49,170 bases of DNA from Xanthobacter autotrophicus. Lineage in GTDB: Bacteria; Pseudomonadota; Alphaproteobacteria; Rhizobiales; Xanthobacteraceae. Made by a program: the position numbers and the translations under genes. Below are positions 27,963-38,676 of the stretch, in pieces. The stretch's first letter is position 1. Every line of letters starts with the position of its first letter. The notes beneath the pieces are model-generated. The model ran no database searches and was not told the origin of the DNA. It worked only from the letters and a program-made list of their open reading frames with translations. The stretch spans positions 1 to 49,170 of the forward strand of contig NZ_VAUP01000012.1 of assembly GCF_005871085.1 (NCBI RefSeq). Direction: 5' to 3'.

Positions 27963-29462
27963 TCAGATGGTCTGGTTGTACGCGCCCACTTCCGGGAAGG
28001 TGCGCAGCACGCCGTCGATTTCCTTGAACATCTCGCGCATGCGGGCGTCGGAAACCGGGCTCTCCACCACCACCACCAGCTCGGGCTTGTTGGAGGAGGC
28101 GCGCACCAGGCCCCAGGAGCCGTCCTCGCAGGTGACGCGCACGCCGTTCACCGTCACGAGGTCGCGGATCTTCTGGCCGGTGACGAGGGCGCCTTCGCTG
28201 GCGAGCTTCTCGTAATGCTCCACCACCTTGGCGACGATGCCGTACTTGGCCTCGTCGGTGCAGTGGGGCGACATGGTGGGCGAGGACCAGGTCTTGGGCA
28301 GGGCCTCGCGCAGGTCGGAGAGCTTCTTGCCGGGGTTGCGGTCCAGCATGTCGAGCACGGCGATGGCGGAGACGAGGCCGTCGTCATAGCCGCGGCCGAT
28401 GGGCTTGTTGAAGAAATAATGGCCGCTCTTCTCGAAGCCGACGAGGGCGCCGGTCTCGTTCACCCGGCGCTTCATGTAGGAGTGGCCGGTCTTCCAGTAG
28501 TCCGCCTTCACGCCAAGCTTGATCAGCTCGGGGTCGGTGGCGAACAGGCCGGTGGACTTCACATCCACCACGAAGGTGGGGTTGGGGTAGATCTTGGCGA
28601 GGTCGCGGGCGAGCAGCACGCCCACCTTGTCGGCGAAGATTTCCTCGCCGGTGTTGTCCACCACGCCGCAGCGGTCGCCGTCGCCGTCGAATCCCAGCGC
28701 CACGTCCGCCTTGTGCTCCAGCACCGCGTCCCGCATGGCATGGAGCATCTCCATGTCCTCGGGGTTCGGGTTGTACTTGGGGAAGGTGTGGTCCAGCTCG
28801 GTGTCGAGCGGGATGACCTCGACGCCCAGCGCCTCAAGGATCTTCGGGGCGAACGCGCCGGCGGTGCCGTTGCCGCAGGCCACCACCGCCTTGATGGGGT
28901 TCTTCAGCTTGGGACGGTCGGTGAGGTCCTTGATGTAGACGTCCGGGAAATTCTCCACGAACACGTAGGAGCCGCCGCCCTTGAGGTCGAACTTGGCGTT
29001 AAGGACGATCTCCTTGAGCTTCGTCATCTCGTCGGGGCCGAAGGTGAGGGGGCGGTTGACGCCCATCTTCACGCCGGTCCAGCCGTTGTCGTTGTGGGAG
29101 GCGGTCACCATGGCCACCGCCGGCACGTCCAGGGCGAACTGGGCGAAATAGGCCATGGGCGACATGGCGAGGCCGATGTCGTGGACCTTGATGCCCGCCG
29201 CCATGAGGCCGGACACCAGCGCCAGCTTGATGGAGGACGAATAGCTGCGGAAATCGTGACCCGTCACGATCTCCGGCTTCACGCCCATCTCGTGCATCAG
29301 GGTGCCGAGGCCCATGCCCAGCGCCTGCACGCCCATCAGGTTGATTTCCTTCTGGAACAACCAGCGTGCGTCATACTCCCGGAAGCCGGTCGGCTTCACC
29401 ATGGGCTCGGACTCGTACGCATAGGTGTTGGGGGTCAAGACCGGCTTGGGTGTGGGGAACAT
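27963..29462 (-). CDS. Phosphomannomutase/phosphoglucomutase
   Basis: A 499-residue alpha-D-phosphohexomutase. The phosphoserine loop is TASHNDNGWTG at residues 120-130 with Ser122 as the phosphorylated residue. The magnesium-binding FDGDGDRCG lies at 258-266, and the sugar-binding and phosphate-binding domains follow. It interconverts 1- and 6-phosphates of glucose or mannose for exopolysaccharide, LPS or glycogen precursors. The loop has Asp after HN (NDNG) where many relatives have Pro. The ATG at 29462 follows AGGAGCTCTCTGC. An AT-rich upstream patch includes TATAAT on the minus strand (29582-29587), a possible -10 box without an obvious -35. Confidence 0.92.
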   Translation of the reverse strand: MFPTPKPVLTPNTYAYESEPMVKPTGFREYDARWLFQKEINLMGVQALGMGLGTLMHEMGVKPEIVTGHDFRSYSSSIKLALVSGLMAAGIKVHDIGLAMSPMAYFAQFALDVPAVAMVTASHNDNGWTGVKMGVNRPLTFGPDEMTKLKEIVLNAKFDLKGGGSYVFVENFPDVYIKDLTDRPKLKNPIKAVVACGNGTAGAFAPKILEALGVEVIPLDTELDHTFPKYNPNPEDMEMLHAMRDAVLEHKADVALGFDGDGDRCGVVDNTGEEIFADKVGVLLARDLAKIYPNPTFVVDVKSTGLFATDPELIKLGVKADYWKTGHSYMKRRVNETGALVGFEKSGHYFFNKPIGRGYDDGLVSAIAVLDMLDRNPGKKLSDLREALPKTWSSPTMSPHCTDEAKYGIVAKVVEHYEKLASEGALVTGQKIRDLVTVNGVRVTCEDGSWGLVRASSNKPELVVVVESPVSDARMREMFKEIDGVLRTFPEVGAYNQTI

Positions 29463-29664
29463 GCAGAGAGCTCCTGCGGGCCTGAATTTCGCAGCTGCGA
29501 GATAGCACGGTTTCGTGACCGAACGAACGCCGGAAGCTTGAGAATAGCTCCCGAGACGGCAAAAAGTAGCATATAAACGGTATTATAATAACTAATCCGG
29601 TCTTACGGCAGACCGCGGCGCGCTTTTCGGGGCAGGCCCGGAGGCCCTTTTCCGCCCTTTCGCA

Positions 29665-29704
29665 AATTGCATTCGCGGCGGTGCAGCATAAGCGCCGCCG
29701 CGAA
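29665..29704 (-). terminator. Probable terminator after pheT
   Basis: A perfect 10-bp stem TTCGCGGCGG / CCGCCGCGAA at 29672-29704 with a 13-base loop, about 20 bases after the pheT stop. Only a short, weak T-run follows (GCAATTTG), so it may be an imperfect or Rho-assisted stop. Confidence 0.55.
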
Positions 29705-29722
29705 ATGGGATCGGGGCGCGGG

Positions 29723-32137
<2,415 letters not shown>

Positions 32138-32149
32138 GGGTCCTGCTCC

Positions 32150-33259
32150 TTACGCGCTCAGGCCGCCGGCGAGGGTCGGGAAATCCAGCGGGCGGAAGCC
32201 GTAGTGGGAGAGCCAGCGCACGTCGGCCTCGAAGAAGGCGCGCAGGTCGCTCATGCCGTATTTCAGCATGGCGATGCGGTCGATGCCCATGCCCCAGGCA
32301 AAGCCCTGGTATTCATCCGGGTCGAGCCCACAATTGCGCAGCACGTTGGGGTGCACCATGCCGCAGCCGAGGATCTCCAGCCAGTCCGAGCCCTCGCCGA
32401 AGCGGATCTCGCCGGGGCGGGAGCGGTCGCACTGGATGTCCACTTCCATGGAAGGCTCGGTGAAGGGGAAGAAGGACGGGCGGAAGCGCATCTTCACCCC
32501 CTCCACCTCGAAGAAGGACTTGCAGAATTCTTCCAGAATCCACTTCAGGTGGCCGAGATGGGCGCCCTTGTCGATCACCAGCCCCTCCACCTGGTGGAAC
32601 ATGGGGGTGTGGGTCTGATCTGAGTCGCAGCGATAGGTGCGGCCGGGGCAGATGACGCGGATGGGCGGCGTCTTGGTCTGCATGGTGCGCACCTGCACCG
32701 GGGAGGTGTGGGTGCGCAGCACCTTGCGCTGCCCGTCCGCGTCGGGAGGCAGGAAGAAGGTGTCGTGCATCTCCCGCGCCGGATGGCCGGGGGGGAAGTT
32801 CAACGCGGTGAAGTTGTGGAAGTCGTCCTCGATGTCCGGGCCTTCCGCCACCGAGAAGCCCATGTCGGCGAAGATGGCGGTCAGCTCCTCCATCACCTGG
32901 GCGATGGGGTGGACGCGCCCGGTCTCGGCGGCGGCCTCGCGGACGGGGAGGGTCACGTCCACCGTCTCGGTGGCGAGGCGCGCTTCCAGGGCCTTGGTCT
33001 TCAGCGCGGCGCGGCGATGGGTGATGAGGCCCTGCACCCGGTCGCGCAGGCCGTTGATGGCCGGGCCCATCACCTTGCGCTCGTCCGGGCTCATGGCGCC
33101 CAGCGACTTGAGCAGCTCCGAGACCGAGCCTTTCTTGCCGAGGGCGGCAATGCGCACCTCTTCGAGGCCGGCTTCATCCTCGGCGCGCATGATCGCGCTC
33201 GCGATGTCTTGCTCCAGGTCCGCGATGGCGCTCTGGTCGGTCACGTCGATGTCGGACAT
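32150..33259 (-). CDS. pheS: Phenylalanine--tRNA ligase alpha subunit
   Basis: The 369-residue catalytic subunit, a class II synthetase. An N-terminal coiled-coil that contacts tRNA (residues 1-90) is followed by the catalytic core with [32 protein letters not shown] (motif 2 region), [10 protein letters not shown] and the C-terminal motif 3 ([17 protein letters not shown]). It forms phenylalanyl-tRNA with PheT. It is separated from rplT by a strong bidirectional terminator (33354-33387), so its own promoter should lie within about 33260-33350. Confidence 0.97.
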   Translation of the reverse strand: MSDIDVTDQSAIADLEQDIASAIMRAEDEAGLEEVRIAALGKKGSVSELLKSLGAMSPDERKVMGPAINGLRDRVQGLITHRRAALKTKALEARLATETVDVTLPVREAAAETGRVHPIAQVMEELTAIFADMGFSVAEGPDIEDDFHNFTALNFPPGHPAREMHDTFFLPPDADGQRKVLRTHTSPVQVRTMQTKTPPIRVICPGRTYRCDSDQTHTPMFHQVEGLVIDKGAHLGHLKWILEEFCKSFFEVEGVKMRFRPSFFPFTEPSMEVDIQCDRSRPGEIRFGEGSDWLEILGCGMVHPNVLRNCGLDPDEYQGFAWGMGIDRIAMLKYGMSDLRAFFEADVRWLSHYGFRPLDFPTLAGGLSA

Positions 33260-33353
33260 GTCGATACTCTTGAAGTTCTGGAAGTCCCGCGGGGGCGGGC
33301 GGGCGCGGCTCGCGGACGGTTGCGCCGCTTATAGACGGGGGCCGCCCAAACGC

Positions 33354-33387
33354 AAAAGCCCCGGACGGATGACCGCACGGGGCTTTT
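33354..33387. terminator. Bidirectional intrinsic terminator after rplT
   Basis: AAAAGCCCCG (33354-33363) pairs perfectly with CGGGGCTTTT (33378-33387) around a 14-base loop. It has T-runs at either end, so it can act in both directions. It follows rpmI-rplT and precedes pheS. Confidence 0.88.
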
Positions 33388-33431
33388 GAAGGTCTCGCAA
33401 AGACGGGGGTGGAAGCTCAGGCGAGCCCGGC

Positions 33432-33794
33432 TCAGGCCAGGGCGGCCTTGGCCTTTTCCACCAGGGCCTTGAACGCATCGGGCTCGTGGATGGCGATATC
33501 CGAAAGCACCTTGCGGTCGACTTCGATCCCGGCCTTGTCGAGACCGTTGATAAAGCGCGAGTAGGTCAGGTCGAGATCGAGCGCGCGCACACCGGCGTTG
33601 ATGCGCTGGATCCAGAGCGCACGGAAGTTGCGCTTCTTAACCTTGCGATCGCGGTAGGCATACTGCATCGACCGTTCGACGGCCGACTTGGCAGCGCGGA
33701 TGGTATTCTTGCGACGGCCGTAAAAGCCCTTGGCGGCTTCGAAGACCTTCTTGTGCTTGGCGTGGGAAGTAACGCCACGTTTGACGCGGGCCAT
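33432..33794 (-). CDS. rplT: 50S ribosomal protein L20
   Basis: A 120-residue ribosomal protein. It starts [20 protein letters not shown] and has [20 protein letters not shown], the conserved L20 N-terminal RNA-binding arm, followed by the globular domain ending [10 protein letters not shown]20 binds 23S rRNA early in assembly and in several bacteria represses its own operon. It follows rpmI after 30 bases. A terminator closes this unit. Confidence 0.98.
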   Translation of the reverse strand: MARVKRGVTSHAKHKKVFEAAKGFYGRRKNTIRAAKSAVERSMQYAYRDRKVKKRNFRALWIQRINAGVRALDLDLTYSRFINGLDKAGIEVDRKVLSDIAIHEPDAFKALVEKAKAALA

Positions 33795-33824
33795 GGAAAA
33801 ACTCCTTCAGATCGCGGTGCGGCG

Positions 33825-34025
33825 TCAGCCGTTCGGCAGGAACGACTTGCGGATGATCCGTCCATCGCACTCGGCGAGGATGGTCGTGCCGCGCTGGTTG
33901 CGGATCTGGCTGTTGGTCCGCTTGATCATGCCATGGCGCTTGCCGGCCTGGCCCGCGATCACTTTTCCCGTACCCGTCAGGCGGAAGCGTTTCTTGGCTC
34001 CCGACTTGGTCTTCATCTTGGGCAT
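33825..34025 (-). CDS. rpmI: 50S ribosomal protein L35
   Basis: A 66-residue basic protein. It starts [20 protein letters not shown] and contains [12 protein letters not shown], matching L35. The frame is open upstream to 34340, but only the ATG at 34025 gives the family N-terminus, with GGAGAGCCAA before it. In most bacteria infC lies directly upstream. Here infC is about 4.7 kb away, with accessory genes between. Confidence 0.97.
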   Translation of the reverse strand: MPKMKTKSGAKKRFRLTGTGKVIAGQAGKRHGMIKRTNSQIRNQRGTTILAECDGRIIRKSFLPNG

Positions 34026-34382
34026 TTGGCTCTCCGTGGCATGGGTTCGCCACGCCTTGCGGCGGGGAACGCTCAGCCTCTTGTTGCTGTTGAGCGATAT
34101 GAGCCAGCGCGGCAGCCCTTGTTCGCCGGCCGGCTCGAAGGCGAAAGTCGTTACAGGAGGATGACGGGAAAGGCAAGCGCGCGGCAGGCCGGACGTGGCC
34201 AGCTGGCGCTGCGGTGCGATGGAGTTTGTGTGCCGCACCGTCACGCAGGCTTGAACGCGCGCCGCCGGAATTTGAGCAACGGCAACAACTTCGCCGCGTT
34301 GTCGCCGTAGGTTGTCAAGGGTCGGCGAAACAAACGACACAAACTCCGGTGAGTCTGTATCGCGTCAAGGGAGTGAGCAATC
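34026..34382. promoter_or_regulatory. Divergent promoter region of rpmI and the Gly-rich secreted protein
   Basis: This 357-base gap must contain both promoters. In the rpmI leader (minus), CGCTCA and TGAGCG (34073-34107 region) can pair across a 15-base loop. This could be part of an L20 autoregulatory leader, but I cannot match it to a known structure. No other feature is visible. Confidence 0.4.
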
Positions 34383-35096
34383 ATGTTCGGAACGAAAAGA
34401 GTGGCATTGCTCGCGGCCGCCATGGTCGCGGGCAGCGTGCTCTCGTTTTCCCCAGGCCCCGCCAGCGCGCAGGCGTTGCGGCTCGGTCTCGTGAACGCAG
34501 ACATGCAACGCGCCGCGGCCACGGCGGACGTCGTCGGTTACCGCGGCGGCGGCTATCGCGGCGGCGGCATGCGGGTGGGGGGTGGTCCCCGCTATGGCGG
34601 TGGGCCGCGCATGATGGCTCCGCGCTACGGTGGCGGTGCCCGTTACATGGCAGGGCCGCGCTATGGCGGCGCCCGCTATGTGGGACCGCGTGCCGTGGGG
34701 CCCCGTTATGTCGGGGGCTATCGTCCCGGCTTTCGTCCAGGTCCTGGGCCTGTGCGTCCGGGCTGGGGTCCAGGGCGTCCGGGGTGGGGTCCCGGCGGTG
34801 GTCCCGGTTGGGGCCATCCGGGCTGGCGGCCGCCGCCGGGGGCCTGGGGTCCGGGTGCGTGGCGTCCGGGCTGGGGCTGGTACCGGCCCGGCTGGGGCTG
34901 GGGCTATTACAACAACAATGGCGGGTGGATCGCCCTCGGCGTCGCCAGCGGCCTTGCCCTGGGTGCCGTGGCGGCCACGGCCGAGCCGGTCTACGGCGAC
35001 GATGCGGTGGCCTACTGCATGCAGCGCTTCCGGTCCTACAACCCGGCGACCGGCACCTACACCGGCTATGACGGATACCAGCATCCCTGCCCGTGA
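34383..35096 (+). CDS. Secreted Gly/Arg/Tyr/Pro-rich protein with BA14K-like C-terminus
   Basis: A 237-residue protein. The signal peptide (about residues 1-32, ending SPGPASAQA) is followed by a central segment made of short repeats of GGGPRYGG, PRYVG and later RPGWGPG units, rich in Gly, Arg, Tyr, Pro and Trp. A hydrophobic stretch near residues 177-197 (WIALGVASGLALGAVAATA) precedes the C-terminus AYCMQRFRSYNPATGTYTGY, which fits the conserved end of BA14K-family proteins of Rhizobiales. Such proteins are immunoreactive or lectin-like; the role is unclear. AAGGGAG stands before the ATG. A good terminator follows the stop. It may be a cell-surface protein; a link to the neighbouring glycosyltransferases is speculation. 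Confidence 0.82.
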   Translation: MFGTKRVALLAAAMVAGSVLSFSPGPASAQALRLGLVNADMQRAAATADVVGYRGGGYRGGGMRVGGGPRYGGGPRMMAPRYGGGARYMAGPRYGGARYVGPRAVGPRYVGGYRPGFRPGPGPVRPGWGPGRPGWGPGGGPGWGHPGWRPPPGAWGPGAWRPGWGWYRPGWGWGYYNNNGGWIALGVASGLALGAVAATAEPVYGDDAVAYCMQRFRSYNPATGTYTGYDGYQHPCP

Positions 35097-35122
35097 CCGG
35101 CAGTGGGCTGAGCGTAAAGGAG

Positions 35123-35151
35123 GCCCGGCCGATGCGCCGGGCTTTCTTTTT
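35123..35151 (+). terminator. Intrinsic terminator after the Gly-rich protein
   Basis: GCCCGGC (35123-35129), a six-base loop, GCCGGGC (35136-35142), then TTTCTTTTT. It ends 17 bases before the convergent glycosyltransferase stop. Confidence 0.85.
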
Positions 35152-35168
35152 GGGAGCTTCGGGACCCG

Positions 35169-36155
35169 TCAGGAGCGGATCGAGGACCTCGCCCGACCCT
35201 GCGAATGCGGCTCCGGGCCCCATCGGACAGGATCGGGCCCGGTCGATCGTTTCGTCGCGATGTCCGTCGGCATGGCATGGCTGGCCGGTGTGCATGAAGG
35301 CAGCGTTTCAGCTTCGGCCAGAGCAGTAGCGGCGGCGGGAAGGACGGTCCCGATGAAGGGCACGTCCCGCCAGATTCGCCCGACGATGACGTATTGATGG
35401 AGAGTGTTGGCAGTCGCCCTGCTTCGGCGCCACCAGCGGTTTAACTCGCGTAAACATTTTTTCGAGAAAGAATACTTTGTCTTGATTCTGGAAACCGGCT
35501 TTGGGGGGACCCAACGGATTTTCCGGTCTGTATCGAGATCCGATGCGGCGAGGAGGGATTTTCGCGCGGGCGCGTATAGATCCGCCTGGAGGCAGAGCCC
35601 CGGGCGGATCTGGTATCTGATGCTCGGAAAATGCCCAGGGCTGTCCACGACGAAGAGGATATCGTCGATAGGTTCCCCGAACGTGGTGAGATCGCGTACG
35701 GCCCGTTCCGCGAACGCGCGAGTGATGATGTAGGCAGCGGTGCCACGCTGACGCGAATAGAGGCGGTGAACCTTGTGGGCTGGCAACCCACACCGCTGGC
35801 CGAACCCGAGAAGGGTGCGCTCCAAGGTGGTTTCCAGCCGCACGATGTCCGCGTCGCGGGGCAGGCCGCGCGGGTTGTCGAGCAGGAGCTTTGCGCCTGG
35901 CGCGATCAGCACGTCGTCCTCAAGGACGAGACAGTGACTGTCACCACTGTCGAGAAGCCTCAGCCACGCCTTGCGGTGGCTGAGCGCGCACGCGATCTCG
36001 ACGGGGGTGACCAAGTCCGTGCCCGGCCCCACGTCCTCTTGTCGCCCGTCGACAGCCTCGATGCGCTCAAATGCCAGGCCCAAGGCATCGAGCTGGCTGC
36101 GCATGAACGCAAGCCGATCGGGTCGGCGGGCAAGATTGATGAGCAGAATCTGCAT
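35169..36155 (-). CDS. Glycosyltransferase family 25 (LPS-type), copy B
   Basis: A 328-residue protein of the family 25 group (LOS/LPS galactosyltransferase-like). It starts MQILLINLARRPDRLAFMRS and has CALSHRKAWLRLLDS and the acidic HCLVLEDDVLI, the donor/metal-binding region. ITRAFAERA follows. The C-terminal third is basic (KKCLRELNRWWRRSRA), possibly a membrane-associating helix, then IWRDVPFIGTVLPAAAT. The protein aligns end to end with the other copy (37404-38312), including nucleotide identity at the 5' end. After about residue 285 a non-conserved, Pro/Ser-rich tail follows. The GC content looks lower than that of the core genes around it, especially 35440-35600. It lacks a clear ribosome site and is convergent with the Gly-rich protein gene. 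Confidence 0.85.
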   Translation of the reverse strand: MQILLINLARRPDRLAFMRSQLDALGLAFERIEAVDGRQEDVGPGTDLVTPVEIACALSHRKAWLRLLDSGDSHCLVLEDDVLIAPGAKLLLDNPRGLPRDADIVRLETTLERTLLGFGQRCGLPAHKVHRLYSRQRGTAAYIITRAFAERAVRDLTTFGEPIDDILFVVDSPGHFPSIRYQIRPGLCLQADLYAPARKSLLAASDLDTDRKIRWVPPKPVSRIKTKYSFSKKCLRELNRWWRRSRATANTLHQYVIVGRIWRDVPFIGTVLPAAATALAEAETLPSCTPASHAMPTDIATKRSTGPDPVRWGPEPHSQGRARSSIRS

Positions 36156-36340
36156 GCGTGAGTCATCGAATGCAATGTCAGATTGTGCAACTTATAGCGG
36201 ACTTTCCTGGCGGCGCTACACCCGGATGATGCAGGCGCGCGGTTCGTTCTTTTGTCACAACGCCGGATGCCGGAATGGGTTCGCCAGAAAGCGCGGGCTC
36301 AACGCGCACGCTCGAGGCTTGGAGGGTCCGGTTGCCGGAC

Positions 36341-37555
36341 TCAGGGCAGGGGCCGTTCGGTGAAGCGGGCGACGGCCTGCATGCCGGCCATGATCTTCCA
36401 GGTCAGGTCGCCTGCAATCCCGAGATCGGGCCGCATGGGAGCGGCATCGGCCTGATGGTCAAGCATCTTCTGCCGGCCATCGAGCGTGCTGCTCTCGCGC
36501 TTCACGCTGTGGCTGATGCCGCAGAACTGGTTGCAGGAGCGCATCAGCTTGCGGATGTTGTCGGAGCCGAGCCAGAACCGCTTCAGGTCGCCGCTGCGCT
36601 GCAGCGTCTTGCCCGGGAACTGGCCCGAGAAGCACAGCCGCGCCACGCCGTAATGATTGACCATGATGTTGCGGTCGTAGGAGTTGCAGATGTGCTCCTG
36701 CGTCGCGGTCTTGGAATGCCAGCCGCGGCCGAGGTCCGACGCGCCCGTGAGCGAGCGGAAATACATGCCCACCTGGGCCACCCACAGCGGGTTGTAGCCG
36801 AGGCCGTATTTGGCGTCGCAGTGGTTCAGGATGGCCACGATCTCGTCGGGGTCCACCTGTGTCTGGGCGGCGAAGAAGGGGTCCTGCTCGCCGGCCTGGC
36901 CGAAGCTGGGCTGGAGGAAGTTCAGCTTCAGCTTGTCGGCGCCGATGTCGTTCAGGACGAGATCGTAGAAGGCATCGATGGAGCGATAATTGTCGCCGAA
37001 GATGAGCCCCATCACATAGATGCGAGTCTTGTCCTGGGCGTTCAGACGCTTGCGGGCGGCCACGAGAAGCCGCAGGGCTCGGACCGCCTTGTCGAACGCG
37101 CCGGGCACGCCCCGGGTCTCGTCATGCTGCGCCGGAAAGGGACTGTTGAGCGAGATGGAAATCTCGTGCGGCCCTTCAAGGATCATGCGCTCGGCCAGCT
37201 TGTCCTCGCGGATGCGCGTGCCGTTGACCACAGAGAGGGCGTTAAGGCCATTGCTGCGGCATGCCTTCGCCAGCGTGAAGTAATCTTCCAGATCGAGCAT
37301 GGGCTCGCCGCCGCAGATCACCACGTTGCCCTTGGGATTGATCTGCGAAAACTCCGCGATCAGCTGGGAGCGGCCGGCGACAGAGAGGTAGTTTGCCCGG
37401 TCGTCATCCGTCCGTTGCCAGAAGTCGCAATGCTTGCACTTCAGGTTGCAGCGCTTGTTCACTTCCAGAAACAGAAAGCGTGGCGGCAGCAACCGGGAGG
37501 ATCCCGCCGGCGAAGGGGACGTCGCGCCAGGCGCGCCGGACAATGAACCGCGCAT
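36341..37555 (-). CDS. Radical SAM enzyme between two glycosyltransferases
   Basis: Taking the ATG at 37555, the protein has 404 residues. The iron-sulfur motif Cys36-x3-Cys40-x2-Cys43 (NKRCNLKCKHCDFW) is followed by VVICGGEPML and the rest of a radical SAM barrel. The last third has further cysteines (HICNSY, ARLCFSG, SCNQFCGI) in a pattern that suggests an auxiliary cluster of the SPASM or twitch type. The substrate is unknown; peptide, sugar or lipid modification would all fit. GGAG stands seven bases before 37555. The first 25 residues are not family-like, so a later TTG (37492) is possible. The gene overlaps the 3' end of glycosyltransferase copy A by 152 bases in another frame. Confidence 0.8.
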   Translation of the reverse strand: MRGSLSGAPGATSPSPAGSSRLLPPRFLFLEVNKRCNLKCKHCDFWQRTDDDRANYLSVAGRSQLIAEFSQINPKGNVVICGGEPMLDLEDYFTLAKACRSNGLNALSVVNGTRIREDKLAERMILEGPHEISISLNSPFPAQHDETRGVPGAFDKAVRALRLLVAARKRLNAQDKTRIYVMGLIFGDNYRSIDAFYDLVLNDIGADKLKLNFLQPSFGQAGEQDPFFAAQTQVDPDEIVAILNHCDAKYGLGYNPLWVAQVGMYFRSLTGASDLGRGWHSKTATQEHICNSYDRNIMVNHYGVARLCFSGQFPGKTLQRSGDLKRFWLGSDNIRKLMRSCNQFCGISHSVKRESSTLDGRQKMLDHQADAAPMRPDLGIAGDLTWKIMAGMQAVARFTERPLP

Positions 37556-38312
37556 AGAGAAACTCCACCTTCGCCTTGCTTCGGCGCCACCAGCGGGCGA
37601 CCTCGCGCAGACATTTCTTGAGGAACGACCGCTGCACCTTGATGCGGGGGCCCGGCTCGTGCCGGGGAAAGCGGACCCGGCGGTCCATCTCCAGGTCGGA
37701 CCTTGAAACGGCTGCGCTCTGCGCCGGCTCGTAAAGCTCGGCCTGGAGGCACACGCCGGGGCGCACCTGGTAGGAGACATTGGGGTAGTAGTTCGGGCTT
37801 TTAACCTCGAACAGAACCTCGTCCACCGGCTCCACGAACACGGTGAGATCGCGCAGCGCGCGCTCCGCGAACGCGCGGGTGATGATGTAGGCCGCGCAGC
37901 CGTGGTGCCTTGAAAACAGGGGATGCACCTTGAAGCCCGGCGGACCGCACCGCCGCCCCGATCCCAGGAGCGAGAGCTGCAATCGCGTCTCCAGCCGCAG
38001 GATTTCCGCGCCTTTGGGGAAACCGGGCGGGTCCTCGATGAACCACCTTGCCTGCGGCGAGATGAGCACGTCGTCCTCGAGGATGAGGCAGTGGCTCTCG
38101 TCGGTTTCGAGGAAGCGTGTCCAGGCCGCGCGATGGCTGAGGGCACAGGCGCGTTCGACTGGGGAGATGAGGTCGGTGCCCGGCCCCACGTTCACGGCCT
38201 TCCCGTCGATGGCGTCGATGCGCTCAAAGGCGATTTCCAGCGCATCCAGCTGGTTGCGCACGAAAGCGAGTCGATCGGGGCGACGGGCAAGATTGATGAG
38301 CAGAACCAGCAT
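37404..38312 (-). CDS. Glycosyltransferase family 25 (LPS-type), copy A
   Basis: A 302-residue paralogue of copy B. MLVLLINLARRPDRLAFVRN, CALSHRAAWTRFLET, HCLILEDDVLIS and ITRAFAERALRDL are shared. The C-terminal region has FLKKCLREVARWWRRS and AWRDVPFAGGILPVAAATL. Similarity to copy B ends at about residue 279 (base 37476). The last 23 residues (from SVSGSEQ on) read through the start of the radical SAM gene, whose conserved part begins near base 37480. A natural fusion, a frameshift or a true overlap are possible. It lies downstream of the infC terminator. Confidence 0.85.
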   Translation of the reverse strand: MLVLLINLARRPDRLAFVRNQLDALEIAFERIDAIDGKAVNVGPGTDLISPVERACALSHRAAWTRFLETDESHCLILEDDVLISPQARWFIEDPPGFPKGAEILRLETRLQLSLLGSGRRCGPPGFKVHPLFSRHHGCAAYIITRAFAERALRDLTVFVEPVDEVLFEVKSPNYYPNVSYQVRPGVCLQAELYEPAQSAAVSRSDLEMDRRVRFPRHEPGPRIKVQRSFLKKCLREVARWWRRSKAKVEFLYARFIVRRAWRDVPFAGGILPVAAATLSVSGSEQALQPEVQALRLLATDG

Positions 38313-38676
38313 TCAGGGCTTAACTGCGAATTGGATTAATCCGTGTCTAGCAAACTGCCCCGGCGTCGCAATACCATTTCAGGTGGCAGGACGATGGCGG
38401 CGGTATCAATGTGCGTGCATCGATCATTCTGTCTGGGCCGTGTGCGAAAGATGTCGCACGGCCCGTGCCGCTCCGGCAGCTGAAACGCGTGATTTCCGAT
38501 CCCTTCGGAGCCGCCCCGGATGGGCCAAAAAAAGAGCCCGTTCGGATCAGATCGCGGTGCAATCTGATCCGAACGGGCTCTTGGGTGCTTGAGCGGTCCT
38601 TGCGGGAGATGTCCGCGTCAGGCCCGGCCTGACTGACTTTCCCCATTCTCGTGCGGGGCTCCCCCGTGCGAGAGGC
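38313..38676. other. Gap between infC and the glycosyltransferase cassette
   Basis: This 364-base stretch holds the infC terminator (38527-38582) and, beyond it, about 210 bases with no clear gene. The promoter of the cassette is expected here. A sequence at 38440-38490 with several inverted C/G runs gives no clear pairing. Two open frames in it (38347-38646 minus, 38411-38632 plus) run through the terminator stem and are not real. Confidence 0.5.
38527..38582 (-). terminator. Perfect 21-bp stem terminator after infC
   Basis: The stem arms 38532-38552 and 38562-38582 are exact reverse complements over 21 bases (arm cores AGAGCCCGTTCGGATCAG and CTGATCCGAACGGGCTCT), with the nine-base loop CGCGGTGCA. 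In the minus direction seven T residues follow (38527-38533). It ends about 95 bases after the infC stop. Confidence 0.9.

Noticed and set aside
34365-35084. 239-codon minus-strand His/Pro/Arg-rich frame
   Set aside because: Antisense of the Gly-rich secreted protein gene, which has a signal peptide, ribosome site and terminator.
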